A stretch of DNA of 64,000 bases from Puniceicoccaceae bacterium 5H (GCA_009772895.1 WOUP01000014.1:33028-97027), one strand, 5' to 3'. Positions 1 through 8,916 are shown, numbered from the stretch's first letter. The notes: generated by a model from the sequence alone, not told the origin. Translations and numbers: made by a program.

Positions 1-1
1 G

Positions 2-598
2 ATCCCGGAACAAGGCCTGACCATCGCGACCAACAACGCGATGTATATCGTGGGTAATTTCAATGCCGACGGCAACATCACCGCGGATTCCAACAGCGAG
101 CCCGATCACGCGTCCGAAGCCCCGGCCTCGCTGGTGGCCGACTCCATCACCGTGCTCTCGAATGCCTGGGAATCCAACAACAACGCCCGCTACAGCAAGT
201 CCCGCCATCAGGATCGACCGGCGGCCAATACGGAGATTTCCGCCGCCATTCTGACCGGTTTCGCTCCCTCCTGGCGCGAGACCTCCACCGGCTCCTATTA
301 CAGCGGCTCGATGGCCAACTTCCTCCGTTACCTCGAGGACTGGGGCTACTACCTTTCCGACCACCGCGACCTCGCCATCCGGGGCTCGCAGGTCTGCCTC
401 TTCGACTCGGAGGTGGGCGAGGAGCGCTGGCGCGGTAATGCCGACGTCTACTGGCCGCCGGACCGCCTCTTTGGCTACAACACGCTGTTCAACACCCGCA
501 TGCCGCCGCTGACGCCCGTCACTCCGCTCTCGGGGCCGGCGCTCTACCGTGAGGTGTCTGCCGCCACTTGGAAAGATGAAGTGGCCACTTTGCGATGA
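2..598 (+). CDS. 3' part of a probable pilus/cassette surface protein (5' truncated by the window)
   Basis: The frame is open to the left edge, so the gene starts outside the window; the ATG at 41 is internal. The visible part reads GLTIATNNAMYIVGNFNADG near its start, a signature I associate with PilX-like minor pilus or cassette proteins of Verrucomicrobia, where 'GL-T-NP-Y--G-YN' precedes a cargo-like domain. The rest is rich in Asn, Ser and aromatic residues and has no membrane segment. Its stop codon overlaps the next start (ATGA at 595-598), implying translational coupling. The family assignment rests on the short motif only; function in pilus assembly is inference. Confidence 0.55.
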   Translation: MPEQGLTIATNNAMYIVGNFNADGNITADSNSEPDHASEAPASLVADSITVLSNAWESNNNARYSKSRHQDRPAANTEISAAILTGFAPSWRETSTGSYYSGSMANFLRYLEDWGYYLSDHRDLAIRGSQVCLFDSEVGEERWRGNADVYWPPDRLFGYNTLFNTRMPPLTPVTPLSGPALYREVSAATWKDEVATLR

Positions 599-1362
599 AG
601 CACCGTCTGTTCATCTTTGCGCTGTCGGCCCTGTTCCTCGGCAGCATCCTGAGCGCCCAAGCTGCCGACCGCGGGTCGCGCTACGACGAGGAACTGGTCG
701 AGGACTTTGAAAAGCTGCCCATGCCGCAGCTTCAGTGGCCGGGCGCGGCCATCCCGGTATCGCTGAAAAGGGAAAGCCGCTTCAACGACGGCTACGCGGC
801 GGACTTCCTCGTCGCGAGCCTGCCCGATTGCAGCCTGCTGCTCAACCTCGACACCTACGATCTGCCCATCAACCTGCAGAAGGGCAGCGGCCAGTGGTCC
901 ATGATCGGTGACATCCCCTCGCTGCCTGGTTGCGGGGTCCGCATCGCCGCCGTGCCGCTGGAGAGCGTGGCGCGGGCAGATCTCGAGACGACTTTTTACG
1001 CCTACGTCAAAGCCGTGGTGCGCGAAGCGAAGGACGCGTACATCGTGATCCCCAACGACTTCCTGTCCGGCAAGATCGAAGCCCACCAGCTGCTCGGGGA
1101 ACGGGCCTACGTCTTTGAATACGGTTTTGCGCCCGACAAGAACAGCCCGCCGACGCGCTGGGTCGCCGACTACGTGCTGTTTTTCGATCGCTACGCCTTG
1201 CTCCTGCGCGTCGAATCGACGGCGGAGCGCCACGACGTGGTGCGCAAGTTCGGCCAGTCTCTCTTCTCCTCGTTCTTTGTGGCCTATCCCGAAGATCGCC
1301 GCCCGCTGAGCCCGGCGGAGCAGAAAGCGTTGGTCGAGGCCGCGGGCGAGAAGAAGCGCTAG
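595..1362 (+). CDS. secreted protein of unknown function, 255 aa
   Basis: It has a clear Sec signal peptide (residues 1-23, ending SAQAA-D). The mature part is predicted mixed alpha/beta, with one pair of well-spaced cysteines (near residues 79 and 109) that could form a disulfide. I do not recognise the family. It overlaps the preceding gene by the ATGA tetranucleotide, so the two are probably co-transcribed and may work together at the surface. It ends two bases before the convergent moaA stop, leaving no room for a dedicated terminator. Confidence 0.7.
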   Translation: MKHRLFIFALSALFLGSILSAQAADRGSRYDEELVEDFEKLPMPQLQWPGAAIPVSLKRESRFNDGYAADFLVASLPDCSLLLNLDTYDLPINLQKGSGQWSMIGDIPSLPGCGVRIAAVPLESVARADLETTFYAYVKAVVREAKDAYIVIPNDFLSGKIEAHQLLGERAYVFEYGFAPDKNSPPTRWVADYVLFFDRYALLLRVESTAERHDVVRKFGQSLFSSFFVAYPEDRRPLSPAEQKALVEAAGEKKR

Positions 1363-1363
1363 G

Positions 1364-2398
1364 CTACCCGCCGACTTCCCACATCTCGCGCTTGCGGCGC
1401 CTGACGGCTTGTTGCTGGCGCTGCTCCGAGTAGGCGTCGTCGCGCTTACCCCACAGGCGGCGCAAGTGAAAGGCGAGGTCTTCGGACGACATCATGGGAT
1501 CTTCCGCCCAGTGCCGAATGGCCAGGCCGCGACTGGCAAAAAGGCAGGTCAGTACCTCGCCGCGTGCCGTCACGCGCAGGCGCGAGCAGTTGCCGCAAAA
1601 CGGTTGTGTGATCGAGTTGATGAAGCCGACCTCGCTGCTGCCGTCGGCGTAGCGAAAGCGCCGTGCCACCTCGCCGGGGTGCTCCGGCGCGACCGGTTCG
1701 AGTGGGCCGAGCGCCTGCAATTGCTCCCGTACCTCGCGCCCGCTGTAAACGTCGCCGCGCTGCCAGGCGTTCTGGTTGCCCACATCCATGTATTCGATAA
1801 AGCGCAGCGTCAGGCCTTCGCGTCGCGCCCACCGGGCCAACGGCAGGATCTGGCTCTCGTTGCGCCCCCGCTGGATCACCGTGTTGATTTTGACGCCCAG
1901 CCCGGCGGCGCGGGCAGCGGCGATACCATCCACCACGATTTGCGGCGATACCCGCCGGCCCGCCACTTGGGCGAACACCTCCGGGTCCAGCGCATCGAGG
2001 CTCACGTTCACGCGGCGCAAGCCCGCGGCCGCCAAGGTGGGGGCGAGGCGGGAAAGCGCGACCCCGTTGGTCGTCAGCGCGAGATCGTCGAGGTCCAGCG
2101 TCGCCAGGCGCTCGATGATCTCCGGCAGGTCGCGGCGCAGCAGCGGCTCGCCGCCCGTCAGGCGGATCTTGCGCGCCCCCAGTTCCACCGCACTGGCGGC
2201 GATCTTGTAAAGGGCGTGGGCGGAGAGTAGCTCGCGCTCGGGTAAAAAAGCGTAGTCGGGGCCGAAGGTCTCCGCCGGCAGGCAATAACGGCAACGCAGG
2301 TTACAGCGCTCGATCACTGACAGCCGGAGGTCGTGAATTGGGCGGTGCCTGCGGTCCGTGGTGGGGCGGGAAGTGGTGGGGAGCAAAGTAGCGGGCAT
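1364..2398 (-). CDS. moaA: GTP 3',8-cyclase MoaA (radical SAM)
   Basis: First step of molybdenum cofactor synthesis: it rearranges GTP to 3',8-cyclo-7,8-dihydro-GTP. The N-terminal radical SAM motif is C32-x3-C36-x2-C39 (CNLRCRYC), followed by GGEP at 82-85. The C-terminal second Fe-S site is C268, C271 and C285. The protein ends in the double-glycine tail (EVGG) needed for activity in MoaA. Length (344 aa) is normal. It is divergent from moeA with only about 50 bp between likely starts, so the two promoters must overlap. The first 20 residues before RPIHDLR are unusual, and a slightly later start is possible. Confidence 0.95.
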   Translation of the reverse strand: MPATLLPTTSRPTTDRRHRPIHDLRLSVIERCNLRCRYCLPAETFGPDYAFLPERELLSAHALYKIAASAVELGARKIRLTGGEPLLRRDLPEIIERLATLDLDDLALTTNGVALSRLAPTLAAAGLRRVNVSLDALDPEVFAQVAGRRVSPQIVVDGIAAARAAGLGVKINTVIQRGRNESQILPLARWARREGLTLRFIEYMDVGNQNAWQRGDVYSGREVREQLQALGPLEPVAPEHPGEVARRFRYADGSSEVGFINSITQPFCGNCSRLRVTARGEVLTCLFASRGLAIRHWAEDPMMSSEDLAFHLRRLWGKRDDAYSEQRQQQAVRRRKREMWEVGG

Positions 2399-2445
2399 GG
2401 CGATGGATGATTTTCGTTCGCAAAGGGGAGGGAGTGTGGGAAAAT

Positions 2446-3639
2446 ATGGGCATGGACGCGCTGATCAGCCCGGATGCCGTGGATACCAGGATTCAGCAGG
2501 TGATAAGCCAGCTAGGCCCGGAAACACTTCCTCTCGCCCGCGCGCGAGGGCGCCAGTTGTCTAACGACATTCGAGCCGACCGCGACTTGCCGCCCTATGA
2601 CCGCAGCATGATGGACGGCTACGCGGTGCCTCTGGGCGTCGGCAGCTGGCAGGTCATCGCGCGAACCTGGGCCGGGCAGTCGGCAGAAGCGCATCCGCTG
2701 GGCCCGCACGAGGCGGTCGAAGTCATGACGGGCGCCCCGGTTCCGGCAACGGCCGAAGCCGTCATCCCTTACGAGTGGACCGAACGGCGTGGGGCCGCGC
2801 TCATTATGAAACCTGGTCATAGCTTGACCCCCGGTCAGTTCATTCACCGTCAAGGATCGGATCACCGCGCGGGTGAGGTGTTGATTTCTGCCCAGCAACG
2901 CCTGGGACTGGCCGAAATCGGGGTCGCGGCGGCGGTCGGTCTGGCCGAGCTGGAGCTGACGCGTCGCCCGCGGGTGGCGCTGCTGACCACGGGCGACGAG
3001 GTTGTGCCGGTCGATACGGCCTCGCCGGAGCCCCATCAGGTCCGCCAAAGCAATCGCGCGCTATTGGAGGCCATGTTTGCGGCACGCGGTGCGGTGGTCG
3101 CGAGCGCCCACCTCGACGACGATGAGGCCGCGATCCGTGCCTGGCTGGACGAGCAAGCCGAGAACGCCGATCTGGTCGTGGCGGCGGGCGGTATGAGCCG
3201 CGGTCATAGAGACTTCCTGCCGCGCATTTTCGACGACATGGGGCAGGGGCTCTTTCACGGCGTGGCGGAGAAGCCGGGCAAGCCGCTGGGGGCGTGGCAG
3301 CTGGAGTCGGGCGCGCTGGCGCTGGGCCTGCCGGGGAATCCGCTGGCGGTGTTGGCCACAGCCACGCGCTACCTCTTGCCCGTGCTGGAAGTGTTTGAGA
3401 CGGGGTGTTGGCCGCAGCCGACCCACCTGCCGCTGGCGAAACCGGTCGACGCCCGCCCGGATCTGGCGCAGCTGATCCCGGTGCGGCTGGAGGCCGGCCA
3501 GGCGGTCCCCTTGCGCTTCCACAACTCGGGCGACCTTGCGGCTGCCGTCGGGGCACAGGGTGTGGTGGAAGTGGCGGCTGGCGGTACGGCACCTGCTCAA
3601 GAGGCAGGCGTTCCGTATTATCCCTTCCCGCTTCATTGA
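2446..3639 (+). CDS. moeA: molybdopterin molybdenumtransferase MoeA
   Basis: Inserts molybdate into adenylylated molybdopterin. Recognisable blocks are LPPYDRSMMDGYAV near the N-terminus, the MTGAPVP block, the TTGDEVV MoCF nucleotide-binding block, GGMSRGHRD, and GLPGNPLAVL near the C-terminus. ATGs in frame occur at 2407, 2446 and 2452. I chose 2446 because GGAGGGAG (2427-2434) lies about 11 bases upstream, and because 2407 would leave almost no space from moaA. Length is about 397 aa, normal for the family. First gene of the moeA-moaC-mobA-moaD-moaE operon; the stop overlaps moaC (TGATG). Confidence 0.93.
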   Translation: MGMDALISPDAVDTRIQQVISQLGPETLPLARARGRQLSNDIRADRDLPPYDRSMMDGYAVPLGVGSWQVIARTWAGQSAEAHPLGPHEAVEVMTGAPVPATAEAVIPYEWTERRGAALIMKPGHSLTPGQFIHRQGSDHRAGEVLISAQQRLGLAEIGVAAAVGLAELELTRRPRVALLTTGDEVVPVDTASPEPHQVRQSNRALLEAMFAARGAVVASAHLDDDEAAIRAWLDEQAENADLVVAAGGMSRGHRDFLPRIFDDMGQGLFHGVAEKPGKPLGAWQLESGALALGLPGNPLAVLATATRYLLPVLEVFETGCWPQPTHLPLAKPVDARPDLAQLIPVRLEAGQAVPLRFHNSGDLAAAVGAQGVVEVAAGGTAPAQEAGVPYYPFPLH

Positions 3640-4130
3640 TGAAACAGAGCTTTACCCACCTCAGCCCCGAGGGGCAGCCCCGGATGGTCGATGTCACGGC
3701 CAAGGAGGTCACCGCCCGCGAGGCCGTGGCCAGCGCCCAGGTGCGGCTGAACACCGCCGCCTGGGAAGCCTTGGCCGATGGCGACATCCAGACCAAAAAA
3801 GGCCCCGTCTTTCACACCGCGATCATTGCCGGCACCCAGGCGGTCAAGCGCACCGCCGAGTGGATCCCCTTTTGCCATCCGCTGCCGATCGAAGGCTGTC
3901 GCATCACGATCGCACCCGGGGCTGAACGCTGCCTCGAGATCCGCTGCCGCGTGCGCACGACCTACCGTACCGGCGTCGAGATGGAAGCCCTGACCGGTGC
4001 CAGCGCCGCCGCCTTGACCATCATCGACATGTGCAAGGCCTTCGGGCCCGACCTCGAGATCCGGCACGTGCGCGTGGAGTCCAAGACTGGCGGCCAGTCC
4101 GGCGATTACCAACGGGAGGCTGCGTCGTGA
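3639..4130 (+). CDS. moaC: cyclic pyranopterin monophosphate synthase MoaC
   Basis: Second enzyme of Moco synthesis, converting the MoaA product to cyclic pyranopterin monophosphate. The family blocks are all present: MVDVTAKEVTAREAVA, GPVFHTAIIAGTQAVKRT, PFCHPLPI, EMEALTGASAAALTIIDMCK and SKTGGQSGDY. 163 aa is the usual length. The ATG at 3639 overlaps the moeA stop by one base, so translation is probably coupled. The last bases overlap the mobA GTG start (GTGA). Confidence 0.95.
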   Translation: MKQSFTHLSPEGQPRMVDVTAKEVTAREAVASAQVRLNTAAWEALADGDIQTKKGPVFHTAIIAGTQAVKRTAEWIPFCHPLPIEGCRITIAPGAERCLEIRCRVRTTYRTGVEMEALTGASAAALTIIDMCKAFGPDLEIRHVRVESKTGGQSGDYQREAAS

Positions 4131-4711
4131 AGCGCTATGCCCTGGTGCTTGCGGGCGGCCGGAGCCGCCGCATGGGGCGGGACAAGGCGACGCTGCGCCG
4201 TCCCGACGGGCGCACGCAGCTGCAGCATACGCTCGATCTGGCCCGGCGCTTCAGCGACCGCGCCTACCTTTCTCGCCGCTCCTTGCCTGCCGAACCGCCG
4301 CCCGCACCGGTCGTGGTCGACCGCTGGCCGGGGCAGGGGCCGTTGGGCGCCATCCTGTCCGCGCAGTTGACCCAACCGCACGCGGAGTGGCTGGTGCTCG
4401 CCTGCGATTTGCCGCTGCTCGACGCCCGCACGCTCGAGCGTCTGTTGGCAGGTGCGAGCCCGGAAGACGCCGCAGTCGCGTTTCGCAGCGCCTTCGATGG
4501 CAAGCCGGAGCCGCTCTGCGCGCTCTATCGCCCGGCCCTGCGACCGGCCCTGCAGCGCGCTTGGGCCTACGACGTGCGGTGCCCGCGCAAGGTGCTGACG
4601 GCAACCGGCGTGCGCCTGCTCGCTCTACCGTCACCATGCGCCCTCGACAACGCCAATACGCCCGCCGACTGGCAGGCATCCTTCCCTTCGCAACGCCATG
4701 AAGCAGCTTGA
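4127..4711 (+). CDS. mobA: molybdenum cofactor guanylyltransferase MobA
   Basis: Attaches GMP to Moco to give the guanine dinucleotide form used by DMSO-reductase-family enzymes such as the nitrate reductase NasA encoded downstream. The N-terminal GTP site LAGGRSRRMGRDKA is visible, then GPLGAI and ACDLPLLD (metal-binding Asp). The GTG start at 4127 overlaps the moaC stop and has GGGAGG about 8 bases upstream. 194 aa, typical. It overlaps moaD by 14 bases. Confidence 0.9.
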   Translation: MKRYALVLAGGRSRRMGRDKATLRRPDGRTQLQHTLDLARRFSDRAYLSRRSLPAEPPPAPVVVDRWPGQGPLGAILSAQLTQPHAEWLVLACDLPLLDARTLERLLAGASPEDAAVAFRSAFDGKPEPLCALYRPALRPALQRAWAYDVRCPRKVLTATGVRLLALPSPCALDNANTPADWQASFPSQRHEAA

Positions 4712-4940
4712 AGTTCTCTATTTCGGCAGCCTGCGGGCCCAGCGCGGCACCGGGCACGAAGCGATCCATACCACCGCCGAAAGCCCGCGCGCGCTCTACC
4801 TCGAGCTGTCGCGCCAACACGGCTTCAGCCTGCCGGTCGAGCGGATCCTCTTTGCGGTCGACGACGATTACACCGAGGTCGACGCGCCCCTGCCAGAGCG
4901 CGGCACGCTCGCCATCATGCCCCCCTTGGCCGGAGGTTGA
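4698..4940 (+). CDS. moaD: molybdopterin synthase small subunit MoaD
   Basis: Ubiquitin-fold sulfur carrier of 80 aa. Its C-terminal thiocarboxylate donates sulfur to cyclic pyranopterin. The C-terminus is PPLAGG, with the obligatory Gly-Gly. The beta-grasp pattern is preserved: LEVLYFGSLR at the start and VDAPLPERGTLAIMPP near the end. It starts inside the 3' end of mobA and is followed directly by moaE, with which it forms the alpha2beta2 synthase. Confidence 0.92.
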   Translation: MKQLEVLYFGSLRAQRGTGHEAIHTTAESPRALYLELSRQHGFSLPVERILFAVDDDYTEVDAPLPERGTLAIMPPLAGG

Positions 4941-4942
4941 TC

Positions 4943-5395
4943 ATGACGCCCTTTCAACTCAGTGCCGCCCCCATCGACCCGGCTTCGCTGCGCGCGACCC
5001 TCGAAGACCCGACCGCGGGTGCGCTGGTGACCTTCGAAGGCTGGGTGCGCAACCACCACCAGGGCCGCGCGGTCGAACGACTCGGCTACAGCGCCTACGA
5101 GCCGCTGGCCCTCAAGGAAGGTGCGCGCATCCTGGCCGAGGCGCTGGAGCGCTTCCCCTTGGCGCAGGCCCAGGCCGTCCACCGTATCGGTGACCTCGCG
5201 ATCGGGGACTGCGCGGTCTGGGTGGGGGTGGCCTCGAGCCACCGACAGGAAGCCTTTGCCGCCTGCAGCTGGATTATCGACGCGATCAAGGGCCGCGTGC
5301 CGGTCTGGAAGGAGGAATTCTACGCCGACGGCAGCGTCGCGTGGGTCGATCCTACGGCTGAGCCGTCGCCAGCGGCAGATCGTCGTAGCGAATGA
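4943..5395 (+). CDS. moaE: molybdopterin synthase catalytic subunit MoaE
   Basis: Partner of MoaD. The VRNHHQG block, YSAYEPLA, HRIGDLAIGDCAVWV and the catalytic lysines in KGRVPVWKEEF are all present. The ATG at 4943 has CGGAGG six bases upstream, so it is preferred over a TTG at 4937. 150 aa is normal. The last 44 bases overlap the convergent 3' end of the lysR-type gene, so the two mRNAs are antisense over that stretch. Confidence 0.94.
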   Translation: MTPFQLSAAPIDPASLRATLEDPTAGALVTFEGWVRNHHQGRAVERLGYSAYEPLALKEGARILAEALERFPLAQAQAVHRIGDLAIGDCAVWVGVASSHRQEAFAACSWIIDAIKGRVPVWKEEFYADGSVAWVDPTAEPSPAADRRSE

Positions 5396-6308
5396 TGTTC
5401 TTGCCCTGCAGCACGTGAGCCGCCTCTTCGGCGAGCCCCAGAAACGTCTCCTCCAGCAGGCTCAGCGTCTTGCCCTTCAGGGTCAGCAGACCCCACTCCC
5501 GCTTGAGGCGCGGGGAGGGCAGGGGGCGGGAGATCAGCTTGCCCGCGGCTACCTCGTTCTTGACCACCCAGTCGGCCACGACGCCCACGCCCTGGCCGAT
5601 GCGCGCCATCTCCTTGATCGCTTCCATGCTGCCCACTTCCAATGGTGGCCGCAGGCGCATCCCGGCGCGGTTGAGGTAGCTCTCCAGCATGGTGAAGGTC
5701 AGGCTGCTGCGCGAGTAGCTGAGGATGGTCTCGCGGGCGATGTCTTCGATGCCGATGGTGCGCTGGCGCGCCCAGGCGTGCTGGGGCGAAAAGATCAGGC
5801 GCAGCTCGTCGTTGAACAATGGGTAAAAGCTCAGGTCCGTCGCGGTCGTCGGGTTGATGCCAACCGCGAGGTCGACCTGGTTGGCGCGCAAGGCCTCGAT
5901 CGCGAGCGGCGTATCGGCCGGCATCAGTGAGACGTTGCACTGCGGGAAGGACTGCTTGAACTCCCGCAGGATGGACGGGATCAGATACTGGCAGGCGGTG
6001 TTGCTGGCGGCGACGCGCAGGCGACCGCGGCCCCATTCGCCCAACTCGTCCAGCCGGTGGCGCAAGCGGATCATGGACTCTACGATCTGCTGCGCCTCGG
6101 TGTTGAAAATCTCGCCGTGCTCCGTCAGCAAGAGCCGTTGGCCGGCGCGCTTGACCAGTTTGTAGCCCAGGTCGGTTTCCAGTGCCTTGATCGAGTGGCT
6201 GATCGCCGATTGCGTCAGGTTCAGCTCCTGGGCCGCGCGGGTGTAGCTTCCGGTCCTCGCTAGCGTGACGAAGTTCAGCAACTGGCGGCTGTCCAGTAGG
6301 GAAGGCAT
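5352..6308 (-). CDS. LysR-family regulator, probably of nitrate assimilation
   Basis: 318 aa. The N-terminal winged HTH spans roughly residues 6-65 (LLNFVTLARTGSYTRAAQEL, NLTQSAISHSIKALE). A type-2 periplasmic-binding-like effector domain follows. The start at 6308 is fixed by the usual LysR N-terminal length; the frame is open further upstream without homology. It is divergent from the NasS-like sensor gene, the classic arrangement for a LysR regulator and its target. The ATGAAT core found upstream of the nitrate porin and nrtA also overlaps this start (6307-6312). Effector unknown; nitrite, a Moco signal or nitrogen status are guesses. A CysB- or CbbR-like role cannot be excluded. Confidence 0.88.
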   Translation of the reverse strand: MPSLLDSRQLLNFVTLARTGSYTRAAQELNLTQSAISHSIKALETDLGYKLVKRAGQRLLLTEHGEIFNTEAQQIVESMIRLRHRLDELGEWGRGRLRVAASNTACQYLIPSILREFKQSFPQCNVSLMPADTPLAIEALRANQVDLAVGINPTTATDLSFYPLFNDELRLIFSPQHAWARQRTIGIEDIARETILSYSRSSLTFTMLESYLNRAGMRLRPPLEVGSMEAIKEMARIGQGVGVVADWVVKNEVAAGKLISRPLPSPRLKREWGLLTLKGKTLSLLEETFLGLAEEAAHVLQGKNIIRYDDLPLATAQP

Positions 6309-6416
6309 GAATACCCCTGCAGCGAGAACCGGGCCAGTCTTCGTAAATCCACCTTCGCTTGGCATGTTCCTCGCTGAAGGGTTGCCATGTCTCCGCTTCC
6401 TCTTCAGGGTAGCCCC
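6309..6416. promoter_or_regulatory. divergent promoter region between lysR-type gene and nasS-like gene
   Basis: About 108 bp separate the two divergent starts. A 7-bp inverted repeat, CAGCGAG at 6320-6326 and CTCGCTG at 6370-6376, brackets most of the region. It could be a LysR regulator site or a loop structure. I see no strong -35/-10 pair. The assignment as operator is inference from the arrangement. Confidence 0.4.
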
Positions 6417-7448
6417 ATGTGGCGTTTGGGTTTTGTTCAGCTGTGCGACGCGGCACCGCTGATTATGGCGGCGGAGCTCGGTTATTTCCGCGAGCAGGGT
6501 TTGTTGATCGAGTTGTCGCGCGAGATGGGGTGGGCGACGCTGCTGGACAAGATCGTCCAGGGCGAACTCGTAGCAGCTCACGCATTGGGGCCACTGCCCC
6601 TGGCGGCCAGCATCGGCCTGGGTTCGTTCGCTACCGTCTGCCAGGGCCTGATGGTCCTCAATACTCACGGCAACGCCATCACGCTCAGCCGCCGCCTGGT
6701 GGACGAAGGCGTGCAGACGCCCGAACAATTTGCCGACCACGTGCGCCAGAATCGCTGGGAGCGCCGCTTCGTCATGGGCTCGGTTTCCCCCTTCTCGACC
6801 CACCACTACCTGTTGCACCGCTGGCTGCTTCAGCTCGGCCTCACGCCAGGCAAGGATGTGGACGTCGTGACGCTGCCGCCGCGCCAGTTCCTGCGCCATC
6901 TCGAGGCCGAAACGGTGATCGGCGCCTGCGTGGGCGAGCCCTGGAATTCCATGGCCGTCAACCTTGGGTTGGGCGTCATGATGGCCCTGTCGCAGGAGAT
7001 CGAGCCCAACCACCCGGAGAAGGTGTTGATGGCCCGGCGCGAAGTGATCGACGCCCATCCGGAAGAGATCGAGGCGCTGCTGGTGGCGTTGATCCGGGCC
7101 GCGCATTGGTGCGATCAGCCGGAGAATGCCGACCAACTGGCGCAGACGCTCTCCCGTCGTTCCTATCTCGATCTGCCCGCGCACGTGATCAAGGCCAGCC
7201 TGCGAGGCACCTTTTCACGCGGCCTCGAGGGGCTGACCGTGCCGGGCCCCATGATGTCCTTTTCCGGCCCGCGCGTGCAGGAGATGACCATGCCCAAGGC
7301 GCGTTGGCTCCAGCGCTGCCTCGTCCAGAGCGGGCAGATGGACGCCGACCGTCAGCTCTCGGATGAGCAATTGCGGTCAATCTATAGCCCGGCGCTGTTC
7401 AAGAAGGCTCAGGTGCGGGCAGAGCGCGAAGATCGCGAGATCGGCTAA
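6417..7448 (+). CDS. cytoplasmic NrtA/CmpA-like nitrate-binding protein (NasS-like sensor)
   Basis: 343 aa, clearly related to the NrtA gene at 9069-10424: shared blocks include GFVQLCDAAPLIMA-E-GYF, a HGNAITLS block (LNGNGITVS in NrtA), the PFSTHHYLLHRWL block, and GACVGEPWN. It has no signal peptide, so it should stay in the cytoplasm. This matches NasS, the nitrate/nitrite sensor that in other bacteria controls the antiterminator NasT. No NasT (ANTAR) gene lies in the window; the divergent neighbour is a LysR regulator instead. ATG 6417 is preferred over ATG 6387, which would add LPLQGSP with no homology. Sensor function is inference. Confidence 0.8.
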   Translation: MWRLGFVQLCDAAPLIMAAELGYFREQGLLIELSREMGWATLLDKIVQGELVAAHALGPLPLAASIGLGSFATVCQGLMVLNTHGNAITLSRRLVDEGVQTPEQFADHVRQNRWERRFVMGSVSPFSTHHYLLHRWLLQLGLTPGKDVDVVTLPPRQFLRHLEAETVIGACVGEPWNSMAVNLGLGVMMALSQEIEPNHPEKVLMARREVIDAHPEEIEALLVALIRAAHWCDQPENADQLAQTLSRRSYLDLPAHVIKASLRGTFSRGLEGLTVPGPMMSFSGPRVQEMTMPKARWLQRCLVQSGQMDADRQLSDEQLRSIYSPALFKKAQVRAEREDREIG

Positions 7449-7580
7449 CGTCTGTCTGGGCAGAAGGCAAGCACGTTGGCTCGCGCATCAGCTTCTTGGA
7501 TACATACGGCGCTCTCGGGCTCCGTGGTCGCCTGCGCACCTCCAGCCGCGAGGTTCTGGCGCAGGTCCGAAAAACTTTCC

Positions 7581-7627
7581 ATGAATTAAAATCATACAGA
7601 ATGAAAAATATATGAGCTGTATGAATT
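7581..7627. promoter_or_regulatory. candidate operator upstream of the nitrate porin gene
   Basis: A perfect inverted repeat, CATACAG (7593-7599) and CTGTATG (7617-7623), with a 17-base AT-rich centre. The right arm extends to GTATGAATT (7619-7627), a 9-mer found again upstream of nrtA at 8942-8950. A further ATGAATT lies at 7581-7587. The surrounding 7449-7713 holds no gene. The LysR regulator encoded at 5352-6308 is the natural candidate to bind; this is inference. Confidence 0.45.
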
Positions 7628-7713
7628 TGCCCATCGAGTGGTCAAGGTAAGCCAGATGCAACAGGAGGGGACACGGCATCCGCGCCGCCTTTCAACTGAT
7701 CCCGTTGTCAAAA

Positions 7714-8916
7714 ATGTCCCACCGCTCATATCGCTTCAAACATCTCCGGCCGGTTTCGCTCGGCACGCTCGCGCTCCTGACCGGCGCCCAACTCTTCGCC
7801 GCCGACACCGCGCTCGAGGCACTGCAGGAGGGCGAGGTCAACCTGACTCTCCGTCCCCGCTACGAATACGCGGAGCAAGCGAACCGCGACGTCAGCCACG
7901 CCGCCACGCTCAAGACGCTGCTCGGCTACACCACGGCACCGTGGCAGGGCTTCTCCGCCCAGATCGAATTTTCCGACACCCACGCGCTCGACGACGCGAG
8001 TTACAACGCCGCCGGCCTCAATGGCGAGCCGCAGAAGACCGTCGTCGCCGATCCGGAAACGACCGAACTCAACCAGGCCTACCTCCAGTACACCGACGAG
8101 TTGCTGCTCGTAAAGGGCGGGCGTCAGCGCCTGATCTACGACAACGCGCGCTTCGTCGGCAACGTCGGCTGGCGGCAGAACGAGCAGACCTTCGACGCGG
8201 GCTTGATCCGCGTGACGCCGGTGCAGGGGCTCAAGCTCGATTACGCCTACCTCAGCCAGATCAACCGCATCTTCGCCGACGAGCGCGACTGGGATAGCGA
8301 CTCCCACCTCCTGCACCTCCATTACACGGTGACAGACACCGTGGAGGTCGGCGCCTATTACTACCACCTCGATTTCGACGGTGGCGGTGACGGGCAGGAC
8401 AACGATACGCTGGGCGGCTTCGTGGCCGGTGGCGTGCCGTTGGAGGACGTCAAGCTGACCTACCGCCTCGAGAGCGCCTGGCAGCACCGCGATACCCCGG
8501 ACATCGATCCCTGGTATTTTCACGCGCAGGGCGGGGCGGCATATGACGCCTTCAAACTGGGGCTGGGTTACGAGGTTCTCGGCAGCGACGACGGCCGGGG
8601 CCAGTTTCTGACGCCTCTGGCCACCGCGCACGCCTACAACGGCTTTGCCGATGCCTACCTCAATAATGGGGGCGCCGGCGGTCTGCGCGACCTCTACCTG
8701 TCTCTCGGCACCCAGGTCGAGAAGCTCAACGCCACTTTCATCTACCACCACTTCGAGTCGGATGCCGGCGATGCCGCCGACGGCGAAGAATACGACTTCG
8801 TGCTGGCGTATCCCGTCCACGAGCGCGTGAAGGCGCTGGTCAAGGTTGCCCTCTACCAGGGGGACGACTTGCCGGATGTGAACCGCTTCGTCACCCAGCT
8901 CACGTTCTCCTACTAG
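7714..8916 (+). CDS. outer-membrane channel (alginate-export/porin-like), probably for nitrate
   Basis: About 400 aa: a signal peptide (cleavage near LFAA-DT, about residue 30), then alternating beta-strand pattern with many aromatic girdle residues and a C-terminal ...VTQLTFSY ending in an aromatic residue, as in beta-barrel proteins inserted by BamA. The VNLTLRPRYEYAEQ start resembles alginate-export/OprD-like barrels. ATG 7714 is preferred over TTG 7705. Being first in line with nrtABCD, it likely lets nitrate or other anions through the outer membrane. Substrate is inference from context. Confidence 0.75.
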   Translation: MSHRSYRFKHLRPVSLGTLALLTGAQLFAADTALEALQEGEVNLTLRPRYEYAEQANRDVSHAATLKTLLGYTTAPWQGFSAQIEFSDTHALDDASYNAAGLNGEPQKTVVADPETTELNQAYLQYTDELLLVKGGRQRLIYDNARFVGNVGWRQNEQTFDAGLIRVTPVQGLKLDYAYLSQINRIFADERDWDSDSHLLHLHYTVTDTVEVGAYYYHLDFDGGGDGQDNDTLGGFVAGGVPLEDVKLTYRLESAWQHRDTPDIDPWYFHAQGGAAYDAFKLGLGYEVLGSDDGRGQFLTPLATAHAYNGFADAYLNNGGAGGLRDLYLSLGTQVEKLNATFIYHHFESDAGDAADGEEYDFVLAYPVHERVKALVKVALYQGDDLPDVNRFVTQLTFSY

